The notes: generated by a model not told the origin, from the sequence alone. A DNA stretch of 64,000 nt from Dimorphilus gyrociliatus (GCA_904063045.1 CAJFCJ010000019.1:2543179-2607178), one strand, 5' to 3'; counted from the stretch's first letter, positions 38,446 to 51,330 are shown. Translations and numbers: made by a program.

Positions 38446-40538
38446 AGCGACTGGCTTGTTGAGGGGGAATGATTGCTAGCGCAGCATGTGCCTGGAACAC
38501 TTCGAGCGGGGCGCTAGTTCCTAGACAAAGGCTTACTCATTCCAGGCAATGGACTTGCACAAACAATCTCCTAGACGACTAGGTCTGGAATAGAATTTCC
38601 AGTCCTGGAAGTGCTTAAATTTGACGTCTAATTCCCTGTGTGCCTGTGATACTGCAATGTTCCAGGAAGAAATTTCGTGCAATTTTAAACAAATCGAACG
38701 TTCTTTTCGCGCGCGCGCTAAAAATGAGGTCACGCGAGATCTCGGCGCTTCCGTTTCTTTGTTTCGAAGAATAGTTGTTTACGGGAAAATTGTTGTTAAT
38801 AACTACTTGTTACCTGCTAAAAGTTGAAAATCCATGAGAAATTAAGCATAACTGGATAGTTGGAAGATTGCCAAGTTTTTTCCAAGGTAAAATTTATAGG
38901 ATTTTTCTACTCTATTGTATTTGCGTGCGGTCAGTCACAAGTTTCACGCCCCGGGCGAACAAGCGGCAATGGGGAGGAAAACTTGTCCTTAGAACGAATT
39001 CTTTGGCCCTTATTTTAGGCATTAAAATTGTTACATTCTCTTTTATTGCTCAACTTAACCTTCCTTCAAAAGCTTAGATCTTTGCGTTCTTATTCTCAAA
39101 GAAAAAAAACAGCAAAAAGAATGATGAAGCATATTGGAAAATGCATCCCTTATTTATTCAATTTTCATGCTCAATGTATCGCGGTGTCAATGACATACGA
39201 GACAAGTAGTTTGACCGCACTGACCGCCTAACTGACCGGAAGTGCTCAGTCAGTTATCCATAGACGCGCATCTGTTTATGGGTAATTGGAATTTTAGTGC
39301 TCAATGATAAAATTGGAGTGCGGCGCAAGGTAACGATAATGACTGCCGGAACAAAGCTGCTTGAGAAACATAAAAGAAACCCGATTAGAGTTATGTCTCT
39401 ATGCCTTGGGGCTATCACGGTCGACTGGCGTCATTTTTTAGAGCCTCGAGATGGCGTAGTTACGAAAGCATTGTACTATTAATCTTTCCAAAATTATAAC
39501 TCGTTGAATCGGCACGTGGTCAAGAGAAGGACTTCGAGTGTGGTCAGTCTCCCACGCGCGCCTAATTCTTGGTGAGCACATGCTCCAGTGTTGGGTAAAG
39601 GGTGGGAGTGTACGTTTCTTGCTCGTTTGCCCCCGTTTGTCAGCTTAAGAGCTTAGAGCTAATTATCGGCCGAATGGGGTTGGACAAAGAGACGCGCCTA
39701 GCTCAAAACGTTTTGTGTACTTACGAAACGATATTTATGCGTTACGAGCTGCATTAATGCAGTCGGAATCGTATTAATGCCTTCGGCTCTAATCATTTAT
39801 TCAAAAGACTCGGCTATAGGTGGAGAAGCGCGTAAATCAATCAATACTCGTATATAGATGATAAGCTGCATGCGAAAGATCGCGGATAAGTATGGAAACT
39901 GTTAATTATATGAATTGTGGCAATAAAAATGGTGATAACTGTCAGTGCTCTTACGCTGCCGACTCTTTACTGCCTTTGTTAACGCGTCTTGTACAGTGAT
40001 GCATGCATATTCGTTTGCAGTTTTGTATGAAACATTTGCCCATCCCATTCGTTTATTTATTCCGCTATTATCAGCTTTGGTTATAAGAGAAAAAAAAATG
40101 TATTAGCTTCTGTTTGCGTAGCTGTATTTTTTCGTTGTTCATACGTAATCGCTACTTAAACGTTGAACAAACTAAAAATTGCTTTGTAGTTTCTACGCTC
40201 GGGCGAATCGACTAATTAAATTCGATCGCAGGTGGTCTCACGATTCTCTTCTGTCTCTTACCGGGCTTCCCGCCACTTCAATGAATTTGATAATTAACGC
40301 TTTAGCCTTTTTTGTATTCTTTAACATCGATGGCAGCGCCATCTCGGTATTGTGTGATAACTAGGCCAGCACATGATCGATTGACCTGAAAGCCTAGAAA
40401 ACAGGCTAAATGGAACTCCGGGTCAGTATTTTGAAATATTCATAGACTTAGACTCTTTTCTGATTGGTTTAAAGTTGTTGCTTAAATAGTATATAAGCGG
40501 GAAAACATTAAATTTAACATTAAACTATCTACGGAAAT
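38446..40538. other. Intergenic region between the BH3 gene and the P450 gene
   Basis: About 2.1 kb between divergent genes. The left part is the 5' flank of the BH3 gene. I see no exon; the open frames lack family similarity and splice logic. Confidence 0.45.
40490..40497 (+). promoter_or_regulatory. TATA box of the P450 gene
   Basis: TATATAAG lies 42 bases before the P450 start codon, with a reverse CCAAT core (ATTGG) near 40462. This would place transcription start at about 40520 and give a very short 5' leader. Confidence 0.65.
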
Positions 40539-42373
40539 ATGACAGCGTTTTACAGCAACTATATACTTGAACAGCAGACAGTTAAATCGATTAGCGTCGG
40601 ATTTATTGTTCTGGTCGGTGTCGTTTTGGTAAAAAAGGTGTTCCAAAGGAAGAAGTATAAATTGCCTCCCGGCCCTCTTCCCCTTCCGATTGTCGGAAAT
40701 TTGCTACGTGAGTTAATTATATTTTTGTACACAAGTCCAGTTATGTGCAATATTGATTTACAATTTTCTCATAAATAGAAATCTTTCGTGTGAAGAAACG
40801 ATTCCACGAACATTTGTTAGACATTTCTAAACAATATGGCCCCGTTATATGGATGAAAATAGGCGGATGGAATACTGTTTTTCTAAATGATATTAACGTT
40901 ATAAGAGAAGCTTTAATGAAAGATTATGATTTCGCCGGAAGACCAAAATTCCCATCAGGTAGATAGTATTTATGTGTGTGTGTGTATTTTATATCTTTGT
41001 TTTTCTTCTTGTTATCAGTATAATATAAATAAACATTATCTAGCATATATTTATTATCATCTTATACAGCTATGAGAATCACTAAAGGAAAAGACATTCT
41101 CTTTGGGGATGTAAGTGATGTATGGAAATTTCATAGAAAATTAGCTCATTCGTCCATCAGAAGTTATGCTAGCGGGAAAAAATTAGATGACCTAGTGAAT
41201 CGTGTAGTTCAAAACTGTTGTGATTTAATGCTACAAGAAAAGAAACCATTTGAAATGCATACATTCTGTGGCTTATTTGTATTTAATTGGCTTTTTGGTA
41301 TAATATTTGGTAAGGAAAAGGACGTTAAAGACCCTGACTTTGTTAATTTAAAAGATCTTACTCAAGAAGCTTTAGATGCGTTTGCATCAGGGTCTACAGC
41401 TGACATTTTCCCCGTTTTAGACTATTTGTCATTTGGTGAGAATAAGTTAGATAAAACAATTAATAAACTTTGTCGCGTACTGGAAAGAGAGATGAACGAA
41501 CATTTGGAAACTTTCGATGAAAGTCAGTTTTTCATAGTGTATTTTTTTTTCCTGCTGATAAACTAATGTCTTTTGCTTTTGATATAGATAACCTTAGAGA
41601 CATTATGGATTATATGATATGTGCTCAAAAACAAGTTAATCTAGAAGAGAGGAAAGAATTATTATCGGATGAACATGTTAAAATGATCTGCTTCGATATG
41701 TTTGGAGCTGGTGTTGATACTGTTTTAAGTAGTTTACATTGGTATTTTGGCCTCATCATTCAACATCAAAATGTTCAAGAAAAATTACACAAAGAAATAG
41801 ATGAAAAATTGGGAAGTTTGTCGCCCTCAATCGAATCTCGATCGAAACTGGTTTATACAGAAGCGTCAATTATGGAACAATTAAGATATGGAACATTGGC
41901 ATTACTAGGCGTTCCACTATCGACAATTCGTGATACGACTGTAGGTAGGTAGTCTAAAGGAGTATTTCTTCTTACAAAGTGCAAACAAAATTGTGTAACA
42001 ATAAAATATGTACCTTTATTCAGGTGGCTACGATATACCGAAAGATACAATGGTTCTAATTAATATCGGTGGACTTCACGAAAATAATGAACTGTGGGGA
42101 GACGCCGAAAATTATCGCCCGGAAAGATTTATAGCTGATGATGGAACTCTCATTGAAAAACCCCGTCATTTTATGCCTTTTGGTATAGGAAAGCGAAATT
42201 GTCTGGGGGAAGTCTTAGCTAAGAATACATTAGGAACGGCTATTCCTGCATTCTTACAGAGATTGAATTTCTTACCCCCAGAAGATGGACAGCCCTTCGT
42301 CGCAAAAAATTTAGGCTCTTCTTTGGCAAATTTATGCGAAAAGTATAAATGCAGAGTGGAAGAGAGGCATTAA
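40539..42373 (+). CDS. Cytochrome P450, CYP2-clan type
   Basis: Five exons give 502 aa: 40539-40707, 40779-40958, 41070-41522, 41588-41944 and 42024-42373. An N-terminal membrane anchor (residues about 17-33) precedes the Pro hinge (LPPGPLPLPIVGN). All hallmarks are present: I-helix AGVDT (308-312), K-helix ExxR (E364-R367), PERF (419-422), and the heme loop FGIGKRNCLG with the thiolate Cys at about 446. The DFAGRPKFPS and K-helix surroundings resemble CYP1/CYP17/CYP2 members. It should be a microsomal monooxygenase using NADPH-P450 reductase; substrate and subfamily cannot be told from sequence alone. The gene converges with the WHAMM/JMY-like gene, 91 bases apart. Confidence 0.95.
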
Positions 42374-42464
42374 ATCACCCGTTATTAATATGTATTATTT
42401 CCCATAAGTATTATATTTGATAATATATAGTGTATATTGAATGAATATATTTCAACCAATCATT

Positions 42465-45216
42465 TTACCCGAATTCAATGTCTTCTCCATCACTATTTTC
42501 CTCTTCAGAGGATTGACATACTTTTCTTATCCGGTCTAATGCCATATTGAGTTGTTCAATATGATTACCTGATTCTGTAGGTTTTTCTCTCTTTGGATTT
42601 ACTTCCACTTTCTTAAGCTTAATACCCTTTCGTATTAACATTAGCATATCAGCCATTGGATCTATGAATAGTGATATAATAAGTATAGGGGAGGTCAGCT
42701 AACCGTAAAATGCTTAAGCTTACCAGATTTCTCCTTTACTTCTGTTTTCTTTAAATTACTCTTGGCATCTAAGAGTCCGGAAAGGTTAACATTTCTTTTT
42801 TGTTCAATCGGGGAAGTCGGAGAAGGTTGCGGTGGTAGGGGAGGTGGTGGTGGCGGCGGCGGTGGCGGCGGCGCCGCTGTTGCTGGCAATGGGGCAGAAA
42901 CAGGTGGCAAAGAACTTGATATCATAGCAGCAGATACGGGAGGCGGAGGTGATAGAGGGGGGGGAGTAGGAGGGGGTAAAGAAATTAGAGGTGGCGGTGA
43001 CGGATGAAGAATCGGAGGTGGTGGAAGTGGTACAAGAGGAGCGGATAATGAAGGAGGAGGTGGAGGAGATGGAGGAGGAGGAGGGGTACTAGGTGGTAAA
43101 GCACTTTCTTGTAGTTTCAAGCATTTTCTTTCGTTTAAAAGATGGGGTTGTATGGAAGACGGCATAGAATATTTCTTTAGAGGGCAATAAAATGAAACTT
43201 TAAATTGATAAATAATTATAAATAATAAAAACTAATACCAATTTATATTGCTTTAATCGATGAAGTGCCTTTTTTCGTTCCTCATTGATAAATTCCGATT
43301 TTTCTTTGTTGTGTCTCCACTTCTCTTCTCTTTTCTGTAAATTATTCATAGGAATTTAGAAAAAGAGCCATAAACAAGACATATTGTTTAATTATAACAA
43401 CCATTTGTATACTATGATGCCTTTTCCTCTCCTCATTAATTACTTTTATCTTTTCTTCTTTTTGTAAATGTTCACTTGATAAAGATTTCTATTAAATGGG
43501 AAAATAACTAGAATTATTATTAATTAATTAAAAAAAAACACATAAATAGCTTGTGATTAAAGGGAAAATTTTTTTCATTCAAAAGTACCTTTTTGCTTCT
43601 GATTACGGCTCGTTGTCTTTGGATACGATTCAGCTTTTTCCCAATAGCATTTAATTCTCTGTCAAGCGGATTTTCATCTTCGTCTTCAATAACCAAACTA
43701 AAGTCCTCTAAAGCGTCGTGAAATTCTGATTCCCTTTCTTTATAATTTATAAGGGAGAGCGGTATAAAAAAAAGTGAAGGCAAATTGAAATTTAATACTA
43801 TGCCAACGTGACAGATTACTATTTATACGTGAAAAAAAAAACAAACCGTTAATTTTGCCTCTTATGTAATCCATTAAGTTTCGGTAATAGTGCTCTTCAT
43901 TTTCAAGGGCCTCTAATTTGATGTTAAAAATATTTAATTGCCATTTATACGCTTCTTTCTCCAAAGATTGTATTTTTTCCTGATTCGACGATGCCAACTG
44001 TATAAAAAGTGAACGGACTCGAACAAGTGCTAACAAAGAAGAATATAATATACCTCTTGTTGACATTTGTCCCTTTCGTACTCGTACTTTCGTCTGACGC
44101 TCTCGTAATATTGACGCCTTTCATTAAACAAGCATTTCGATATTCTATAATGAAGGAAGCATTGTAGCGTTTCTTGTTATTTGCACTTATCTTATCGTTT
44201 GTTTAATATCGTTTTTTATATAGTTAATCAAATTACAAACTTTCTTAAACGACTCTGTGCTAGAAGATCAAATGAGGCGTTACCAAATTTTCTTCTATCT
44301 TCAAGCATACGCTTCTCGGCGTCTATAAAAAGAGAATTAGCTGGAATTGTGCCAATAACACTAAAAGAAATTTTAACTAACCGGCAAAGAGGTCAACAAC
44401 ACTTTGATAATATTCAGTATATAAATTTTGAATGTTTTCAATAGCTTCCTGGTACTCCTTCTGCCAATTGCAGAACTTTCCCTTTAATTCGTTTTTCACC
44501 CTGTCGCCAACATCGTCACTGGCTAGTGTATTTTTAGCTTGCCTCAAATTATTAAAAGTCGCCTCTCGCAAATCAAGAAAAGGTTGAAGTAAGTAATTAT
44601 AGAATACGGCAAGAAGACGTTGCACATTTGATAAACAATCGTCTTCCTCTTCGTAAATATCAGTCATTTCCCTCAAGGTAACAGCATGACTTCGATGGGA
44701 TATTAAAGTGTTTAGACAGTCAGTGGCTTTTTGTACGTTGGCTTCGTAGTATTTCCTCTTGAGAGAGCCAATTTGCTCAAAGTAATCGTCCATGGATAGG
44801 GGTTGTTCAAATAAGATGGACAGTAATAGATTTTCGCCACAAATATCTAAGGCGTGTCGTAAATACTGTTCTATTTCTTTGCAGAGATTTTCAGACGGGG
44901 GTTCAGAGTTACAAAAGTAACTCCATATACCTCGAGGTTCAACAGGCAATTTTGGAAGGCACATTACGAGTTGGGGCCGAATGGTTGTTAATCGTTCATG
45001 TATGGTCTGAATTTGATATAAAGTAAACATTCCTGCCCATCCCTCACCACTTTGTTTAGCGGTTCGAGACTTACATCGGCAAGATATCGCAAGAGACTTC
45101 TCGACGAAATTCCAGGCGACATCAAACTGAAGGCGCCTTTTATCCTTTTCTAAATTGAAAGCACCTTGCTTAACTGCTATCCAATTGTCATCTAAACTGT
45201 TACATTCATCCTCCAT
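42465..45216 (-). CDS. JMY: WHAMM/JMY-type actin nucleation-promoting factor
   Basis: Nine exons give about 712 aa: ~45216-44382, 44322-44241, 44144-44054, 43997-43847, 43737-43589, 43488-43402, 43334-43239, 43174-42724 and 42661-42465. The conserved N-terminal domain begins LDDNWIAVKQGAF and DVAWNFVEKSLAISC. A long coiled coil follows, then a huge proline-rich segment in exon 8 (profilin binding). The tail has two WH2-like helices (LSGLLDAKSNLKK; MLMLIRKGIKLKK) and an acidic Arp2/3-binding end (EEENSDGEDIEFG). WHAMM and JMY activate Arp2/3, WHAMM on ER-Golgi membranes and microtubules; JMY also nucleates actin directly with three WH2s. Two WH2s favour WHAMM-like architecture, while the HHSIQMKRE block fits JMY, so this may be the single pre-duplication gene. 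Start chosen at MEDECNSLDD; an in-frame Met 12 codons upstream (45252) is possible. Confidence 0.9.
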
Positions 45217-45957
45217 TCTATGATCTTCAATCCCAGTCCCGAAACGTTCCAATTAACCTTTTACATCTATCACGATAATATGAGTCAGTAAACAAGTCTG
45301 GAATACCAGGTTTCGCTAGTATTAGGCCTGATTTACGCGCTAAATTTTCAGTTTTAAAGCTAGAGCAAATGAATCGATTGCAAACGTTATTTGTTGAAAT
45401 CTTGTATTGTCTATTGAATAATTGATCTAAACACATTTCAGTGTGGGATAATAACAACGATATCTGATTTATCTAGAGCAGTAAAACCTCTACAGACGAA
45501 TTACATTGCATTAATCTTTTTTTACTTTCAATGTCACAGATAAAAGGTAAAGAATATTTTTGTAATTTTGCATGCGTATATACAACTACTTTACATATTA
45601 TACATGACTTATTTATGCAGAAAAAATCGACTAACAGGAATCGTTCTAGAAAAGAGATAGATAATAAGTTCAATATAATAAATACACGTTATGTTTGTAC
45701 ATGTTTATATTAATATATAAACATATATATTGTCGAGAGATTAATAAATAAAAATACTAATATATCATATTTGAAACTGTTATTTTTAAAGAAACGTGAT
45801 GTTCGCTCAGATGAAATTGACACAAACGAAGGGAAACATAAACAAATGGAATGTGTTGAACAAAATACAGCGTATTGCCTAAATCAATTGAAAAAACACA
45901 TAAAACTTAACCTCTATGGCTTATTTTTTTTTAATTGAAATGTTTTCCCTCTTTCTT
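45217..45957. other. Intergenic region, JMY/WHAMM to synaptogyrin
   Basis: About 740 bases between two same-strand genes, containing the 5' flank of the JMY-like gene and the 3' flank of synaptogyrin. An open frame at 45227-45457 does not join any exon I can see. Confidence 0.4.
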
Positions 45958-46520
45958 CTAGTAAGACGGTGGTTGAAAATCTCCCGCTGGAGGCTGAAAG
46001 AGAGAATAATACACTTTTTAGAAAACAATAAATGGTATATAAAAACGGCTTGACAAACCTTCTGATCTTGGTTGAATGCTGGTTGCTGATAAGGATCAGG
46101 GCCCATATCCCCAACAGGAGCGGGGTAATTCGAATATGGGGAGGCTGCGGTATCTCCAGCCGGACCTGTTGGTTGACTTTGATCATACTGCGAGGCAAAA
46201 GTTTCGCTAATTCCCTTGCGGTAGTGTTGAACCGCAAAGAAGGTTAAACCGGCCTAAGAAAAAAATTTTTTTTTAACTCTATCTGATAATGACTAATAGA
46301 TTATTTTAAGAGTATAATGAATACGTACGAATGTCCCTATTGAAAAGAATGAAAAAGCAATGGATGCTTGTATACCAGATACTCCAAATTTGTTTTTGTC
46401 CTCAGTTTTCCTCCAAGCGTCTGTTAAATAACAGAAGCAAACAAACCAAAAAAATGTCCATACTCCTATAAGAAAAAAAAAACAATGTCCGCTTGTAATC
46501 TCTATCTAAAGATATAAATT

Positions 46521-46578
<58 letters not shown>

Positions 46579-47222
46579 AATATATATTAATTTATATATT
46601 AAGTATATATTAGATAGATATTAAATATCTACTGTAATTAATAATGAAATGTCTAGTTTGCAAATATGAATTAAGTTAATCTTAAATGTTATTCAAGTAC
46701 CTGAAAAACCCATATCAGCCATGACTATGTACTTTCTGTGTTGAACAGAACTTATGTGAGTCTCGAACAAGGCATCCAGAACTAAGAATGCGGTTAGTGT
46801 AAGAAATGCGATGACCCCGATAGCCGTCCCGAATCCGCAAGCATTTTTGTCATTATTAAATGCACACTCATTTTCTTCCCATCCTTGAGAAGATATGCAG
46901 CCGAACACAATGATGGCAAATAGCTGTCGTATAAAAGATAATGAACGAATAGAAATTATTAATATCAAAACATTGCAGGTAAAAGGCTTAGTAATGGACT
47001 ATTATTGTTTGTTTTATGTAAATTCGTTAAAATGATACTGTGCTCGTTCACTGTCATGTGACGAGTCATTTCGGACTTGAATTCGAGGTATTTTAATGCA
47101 TTTTAACTCACCCAACTGACTAGTCGTAGAATTACATGCGGTTTTCTAATAAATGTTAAAATGTTAAAGGATCCACCGGCCATACCAGCCCCATACGCTC
47201 CAGCAGAGTTTGCAGAGTCCAT
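45958..47222 (-). CDS. SYNGR: Synaptogyrin
   Basis: Five exons give 233 aa: 47112-47222, 46701-46923, 46329-46465, 46059-46253 and 45958-45993. The N-terminus reads GAYGAGMAGGSFN, then FIRKPHVILRLVSW, the MARVEL-domain start of synaptogyrins. Four membrane spans follow, with NNDKNACGFGTAIGVIAFL in the second and IQASIAFSFFSIGTFAGLTF in the fourth. The cytosolic tail is rich in Tyr, Pro and Gln (PYSNYPAPVG, DPYQQPAFNQ), like vertebrate tails. Synaptogyrins are four-span proteins of synaptic and other small vesicles involved in vesicle formation and release. Confidence 0.96.
46511..46610. repeat. TA-rich microsatellite in a synaptogyrin intron
   Basis: Blocks of pure (TA)n separated by TAAATA interruptions, within the intron between exons 2 and 3. 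Confidence 0.9.
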
Positions 47223-47594
47223 TTTGGATTTTTATGCTTCCAGTGACGTCATATACGAATTATCGCTCAGTCGACTGGTGGCCGGTAGAATTTTATTTTT
47301 GCACAACATCAACTGGGCTTTCCTCGTTTACTTTAGCTTTTTAGCAGAATATATTGCGCCATCTGCCGATCGCTTTCATTTTAATATAATAAGTCTCAAA
47401 CGAATAAGTTATAATCTAGGAAAAAGCAGAAGAGGAAAATACGACGAAAAGAATTTTATATTTGTGTTTGAAAGAAAAAAAAATACTGTTGTTGTTTTTG
47501 TTTTTTTGGTTTATTTTGTATTATTCATTTATACATAAAGACTCTTAAGCATATAATGCGTCGTTTTTCTAGTTAAAAATGAACAATAACTCAT

Positions 47595-48471
47595 TTAAAT
47601 CCATTTATTAGTAATTAAAGTTTTGATCATACTCTTCATTAGTCCATATCTTTGTATCATAACATACCTTTTTGATTCTTCATATCGTCTTTCCATTGTC
47701 GATATTAAATCTCTAATCATGTTAATTTTAATTCGATATTCTTTTATTTGGGTTTGAAGCCCATCATTTTCGTTACTGATTTCTTTGCTTGTCATTTCTA
47801 AATTTGTACGAAAATTCTATATTTAATATAGATTTAGTAAAAAAAAACGACAAAAATGTAATAAATCAATCTAGTCGTACCGGCTAGTTGTTCTTCTTTC
47901 TTTTTCATCTCTTCTTGAATTCTTGTATTAGCTAATTGAGACTGAACTTGTTCGTCATTTGACAGAGTTAAGTGCATAATACACCTTTTGATCATTCCCT
48001 TTAATATGGCATAACGACGGAAGACGTCAATGTCTTTGCTTTCTTCATATTCTTTACTTAATTGGTCGATAACTGATTTCATCCGCTTGTACTCGGACTG
48101 AACAAGACTGCACTCTTGGTTTAGTTGTTCGTTTTGTTTACGGGCCTCTTCTTTAACCCTGTCAATACCTGTTTAAAACGACATTTAGAACATAGAAACA
48201 AGAGACAGAAGCCTACCAAAACAATTTATACAAGTAATTAGAAATTGTGATGAAAGATAGACAAAATTAAGGAAGGGGTGTAAAGAACAGATAACCAGTC
48301 AGCACCTGCTGCTAATCCGCTTAGCCAGCCGACACCTTGAATATCTTCTCGAGAGGGAGCAGTTTTGGCTATTCCCTGATAGAGACGATTAAGAAAAGAG
48401 TCATAAAATTCCGAACATACTCCGTTAACATAATCTAAAAGAGCTGATGACTTAGCCAAACTGAACATCAT
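47595..48471 (-). CDS. Coiled-coil protein with internal repeat, unrecognised
   Basis: Three in-phase exons give 218 aa: 48306-48471, 47881-48168 and 47595-47797. The N-terminal 55 residues form a Leu/Tyr-rich globular segment (SSALLDYVNGVCSEFYDSFL). The rest is almost entirely charged coiled coil (VKEEARKQNEQLNQE; EEMKKKEEQLAE). Two segments repeat the same pattern: KEYEESKDIDVFRRYAILKG followed by MIKRCI, and RRYEESKRYVMIQRYGLMKS followed by MIKTLI, which is also the C-terminus. The size and coiled coil ending in a short helical head recall small kinetochore or centrosome proteins, but I cannot assign a family. It is on the same strand as synaptogyrin, about 370 bases upstream. Confidence 0.75.
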
Positions 48472-49588
48472 GTAACGTTTGACGTAGTCAATTTGTATCC
48501 AAGACGGCCTGTATCGCCTCTAATGACATTATATTAACGATATCGTTCTGTATTTATTCAACTATTAACTAAGCAGGACTAGCTGACAAGACGTGATGAC
48601 TTTAGCCAGATGCTTAGCTCTAATCCTCTTAGTAAGAGCGTTAATTCTATATTTAAATACCACTGCAACAGCGATCTCTAGTCGGCGCACTCATTCAATT
48701 GTCTCACTTCAAAGTCGACCCTTTTGGGTATATATATATATTAACAAATTTTGTAATTATCAGGCTATTCATAAAAAAGAGTTCTAATGATGATTTTCCT
48801 TTAATTTTAATATCATTGAATATTTAAGAGTAAATTGACCAATCAAAGAAAGAATAATTAAGCTTTTTGTTTTCATTTAATAGTCTTATACGTCAGCACC
48901 CTCTGTTGTATATCTATAAAACTATTTGATAGAAACTCTAATGAGCGCTGTATAAAGTTAGTATTAATGCTTAAGTTGGTAAAAGAGGTTCCAAAAAGCT
49001 AATAGACTACTGTATTAGAATACATTGAGCAAGAAATTAAAAAGAAGAAATTCTTTACTATAAATAGATTCTATAGAGTAGGGGATTTACTAGCATTAAA
49101 TAAATGTTCTTGAGGAGGTTTTAGAACATAGGGTATATATAGGTATAAGTTATTTAACATATCATCTATTACAGCATACATTATATATACAGTATATACG
49201 AATGCAATTGTGTATATATTAAAATATATAGTATAAAATCTAGCTAATTTTTCGCCACCTATGTATGCTCTTTTTATAAGGAATTGTAATTTATTTCATA
49301 TCTAGAAAGGGGAAAAAAAAAAACAATTCTCATGATGCCAGTAATAGCATTTCCTTAAACATTCGAATTAATTGCACTCATAATTCTATAATAACTTTTA
49401 TATATTTCCTATATGTTAACGTTATCCGCCGTAAAAAGGAATGATTCAGCTTGAGAAATTAAATTAAATTTTGATTAAAGGCCATTAAATCATCAAAAAT
49501 ATAAATGAATATAATATGCGTATATATATATAACTGTATATATTCCGTTTAAATACTTTACAAAGTAATATAAAGACGGTAACTCTGG
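48472..49588. other. Intergenic AT-rich region
   Basis: About 1.1 kb. The left end is the 5' flank of the coiled-coil gene; the rest could be the 3' untranslated region of the micro-exon candidate. A plus-strand hydrophobic frame near 48596 looks accidental. Confidence 0.4.
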
Positions 49589-51330
49589 TCACGTTTTTTT
49601 TCTCTTTTTTCCAAGATATACATCACTAATTGACGTATTCTTGAGCACTACACAACCTGTTGTTTCTTCAATGTCGCAAGGTTGCCGGTAGCACACGGCC
49701 AAATAAATTGCAAAAAATAAGCAATACTATATAAAAAAAGAAGCAACAGCGCTTGATTAGTTTTCTCACGTATATTTACATCTTTTATTAATCTTAATAT
49801 AGTTTGGCGACAGAGGGGTTGGGTTATTGTCGGTTTTCGTATAAAAATTATTTATAAACACGTAAAAGTGGTTTGTAGCAAGTGACAACTCACCTTGAGC
49901 TCTGTAATATACAATATATAATATAATAGTTTGTTTGTAATTAGTTCTAGTGATATATGTATGGCAGTATAGGTATTCCATATTTTTCTCTTTACAGGTG
50001 AAATAGAAGATGTTTAAAATAAAAATTTAAATTGTTATTTAAATCTTGTTCGCCTTAAAATACATGTAATAAAGTTTTCTTCCTATTTCTCTACGTCTTA
50101 TATGAATGTATAGATATAGACTGTATAAATTTTTATATATTTACAATATATAGATGATATATATATGATAATATACAGTATATGTATTTATAGGTTAATA
50201 TTTATGTTGGATATATTCTGTTCGATGTAAAAGGCCTAAAAACGAATTACGCATTAGGCTCTTCTTTTTGTGTAGAGGTTTCAAAAAGCGTCTCTATGGG
50301 AACAGATGTGCACATTTGAAATAGGATTTGTTTTTGAACATAATCAGGCAAAGAGTTTTGGTTGAGGAGGAAGTGGGGAGGTTCAAGGGATGGTGAGGAC
50401 GTTTAAAGTAAACTAGACAGAGAATAAAGGTTTCAGATTTTTTTTTTCTATTCACGCTACTTACCTTTCTTTCGGCAAACTGAAAAGAGTAAGAAAAAAG
50501 GATGTAGTGACCCGTGCTATGAAGAATATCCAATTAGCAATCAAGCTCAATTAAAGCGGAAATTGTCTAGAGACCTATTTCCTTCATATTATTAATATTT
50601 TGGTAAAGTCTTAAGTTGGTAACAGCTAAAGAATTTATAGCAGGACAAAGACAACCGATTCATTCTCTTCATTAGAAAGATCGATAAATCTTAGAAAATT
50701 TTTTCACTATATCAATAACAAGACGATCTATATGCGTGTGTAGACAGCTGCATTTTCCATAGAAGAAAGAAATAATGACAAACTGTATCACCACAACACT
50801 CTACCAAGCGTCATTTACTAGCAAATGTACTTCCGTTCGTTTGTCTCGCTTGATAAACCCCGGCTGTAATTTTTAGATAAAGTAAAAGGGGGAAAGTAAC
50901 ATACCTGATCCCCAGGTTTGTCTCAGCAAAGACATGATAAGACGCGTTCCCTGGTCGTCAATTCATCAGATGAAAGTTCTTGTAAGAGAAGAAATTTAAG
51001 ATAAAGCCTTTCCTTATTTTTCGCTTAAAGTAAGCAAAAACAAATATGACTTGAATCTAAAATAAATAAAACATCAAACATAGAATAAAAGCTAAAACAA
51101 TAAATATACAGCAACTTACGTTGTGATTAAAAATGTTTTACAGTAAATCCTGCAGACCGAGAAAGTAGACGTCAGGTAGATGGAAACGCTACAGCTTCCT
51201 TTTACAGCTAACGAAAAGTGACGCCGGCGTGCACGATGGACGAAGTGAAGGTTGGCGAGGCGACTAAAGCGTCGACAAAGGCGTTCCCAGGTTTGCTGCC
51301 TGCCGGGAATTGACGCCGACATACGACACT
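49589..51330 (-). CDS. Candidate micro-exon gene encoding a 63-aa membrane peptide
   Basis: Four coding blocks with good splice signals join in frame: 50905-50935 (MSLLRQTWGS; donor GTATGT), a 15-base exon 50465-50479 (acceptor TCTTTTCAG; donor GTAAGT), an 8-base exon 49894-49901 (acceptor TATTACAG; donor GTGAGT) and 49589-49726 (acceptor TTATATAG; ends in TGA). A non-coding first exon probably ends at about 51119 (donor GTAAGT). The product has a basic N-terminus, one hydrophobic span (CLFFAIYLAVCY), two Cys in CYRQPC, and a basic C-terminus (GKKRKKT). I know no matching family. Both micro-exons have strong sites at each end and keep the frame, which is unlikely by chance. The last exon is the weakest part. 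Confidence 0.4.

Noticed and set aside
42762-43007. Glycine-rich ORF on the plus strand (81 codons)
   Set aside because: It is the antisense of the proline codons of WHAMM/JMY exon 8; Gly runs mirror CCN proline codons.
48593-48787. Plus-strand hydrophobic ORF resembling a signal peptide
   Set aside because: Leu-rich by composition, with no partner exon; it overlaps the 5' flank of the minus-strand coiled-coil gene.
51116-51322. Minus-strand ORF of 68 codons
   Set aside because: Overlaps what looks like the non-coding first exon of the micro-exon candidate; arginine-rich random translation without an ATG-supported family.
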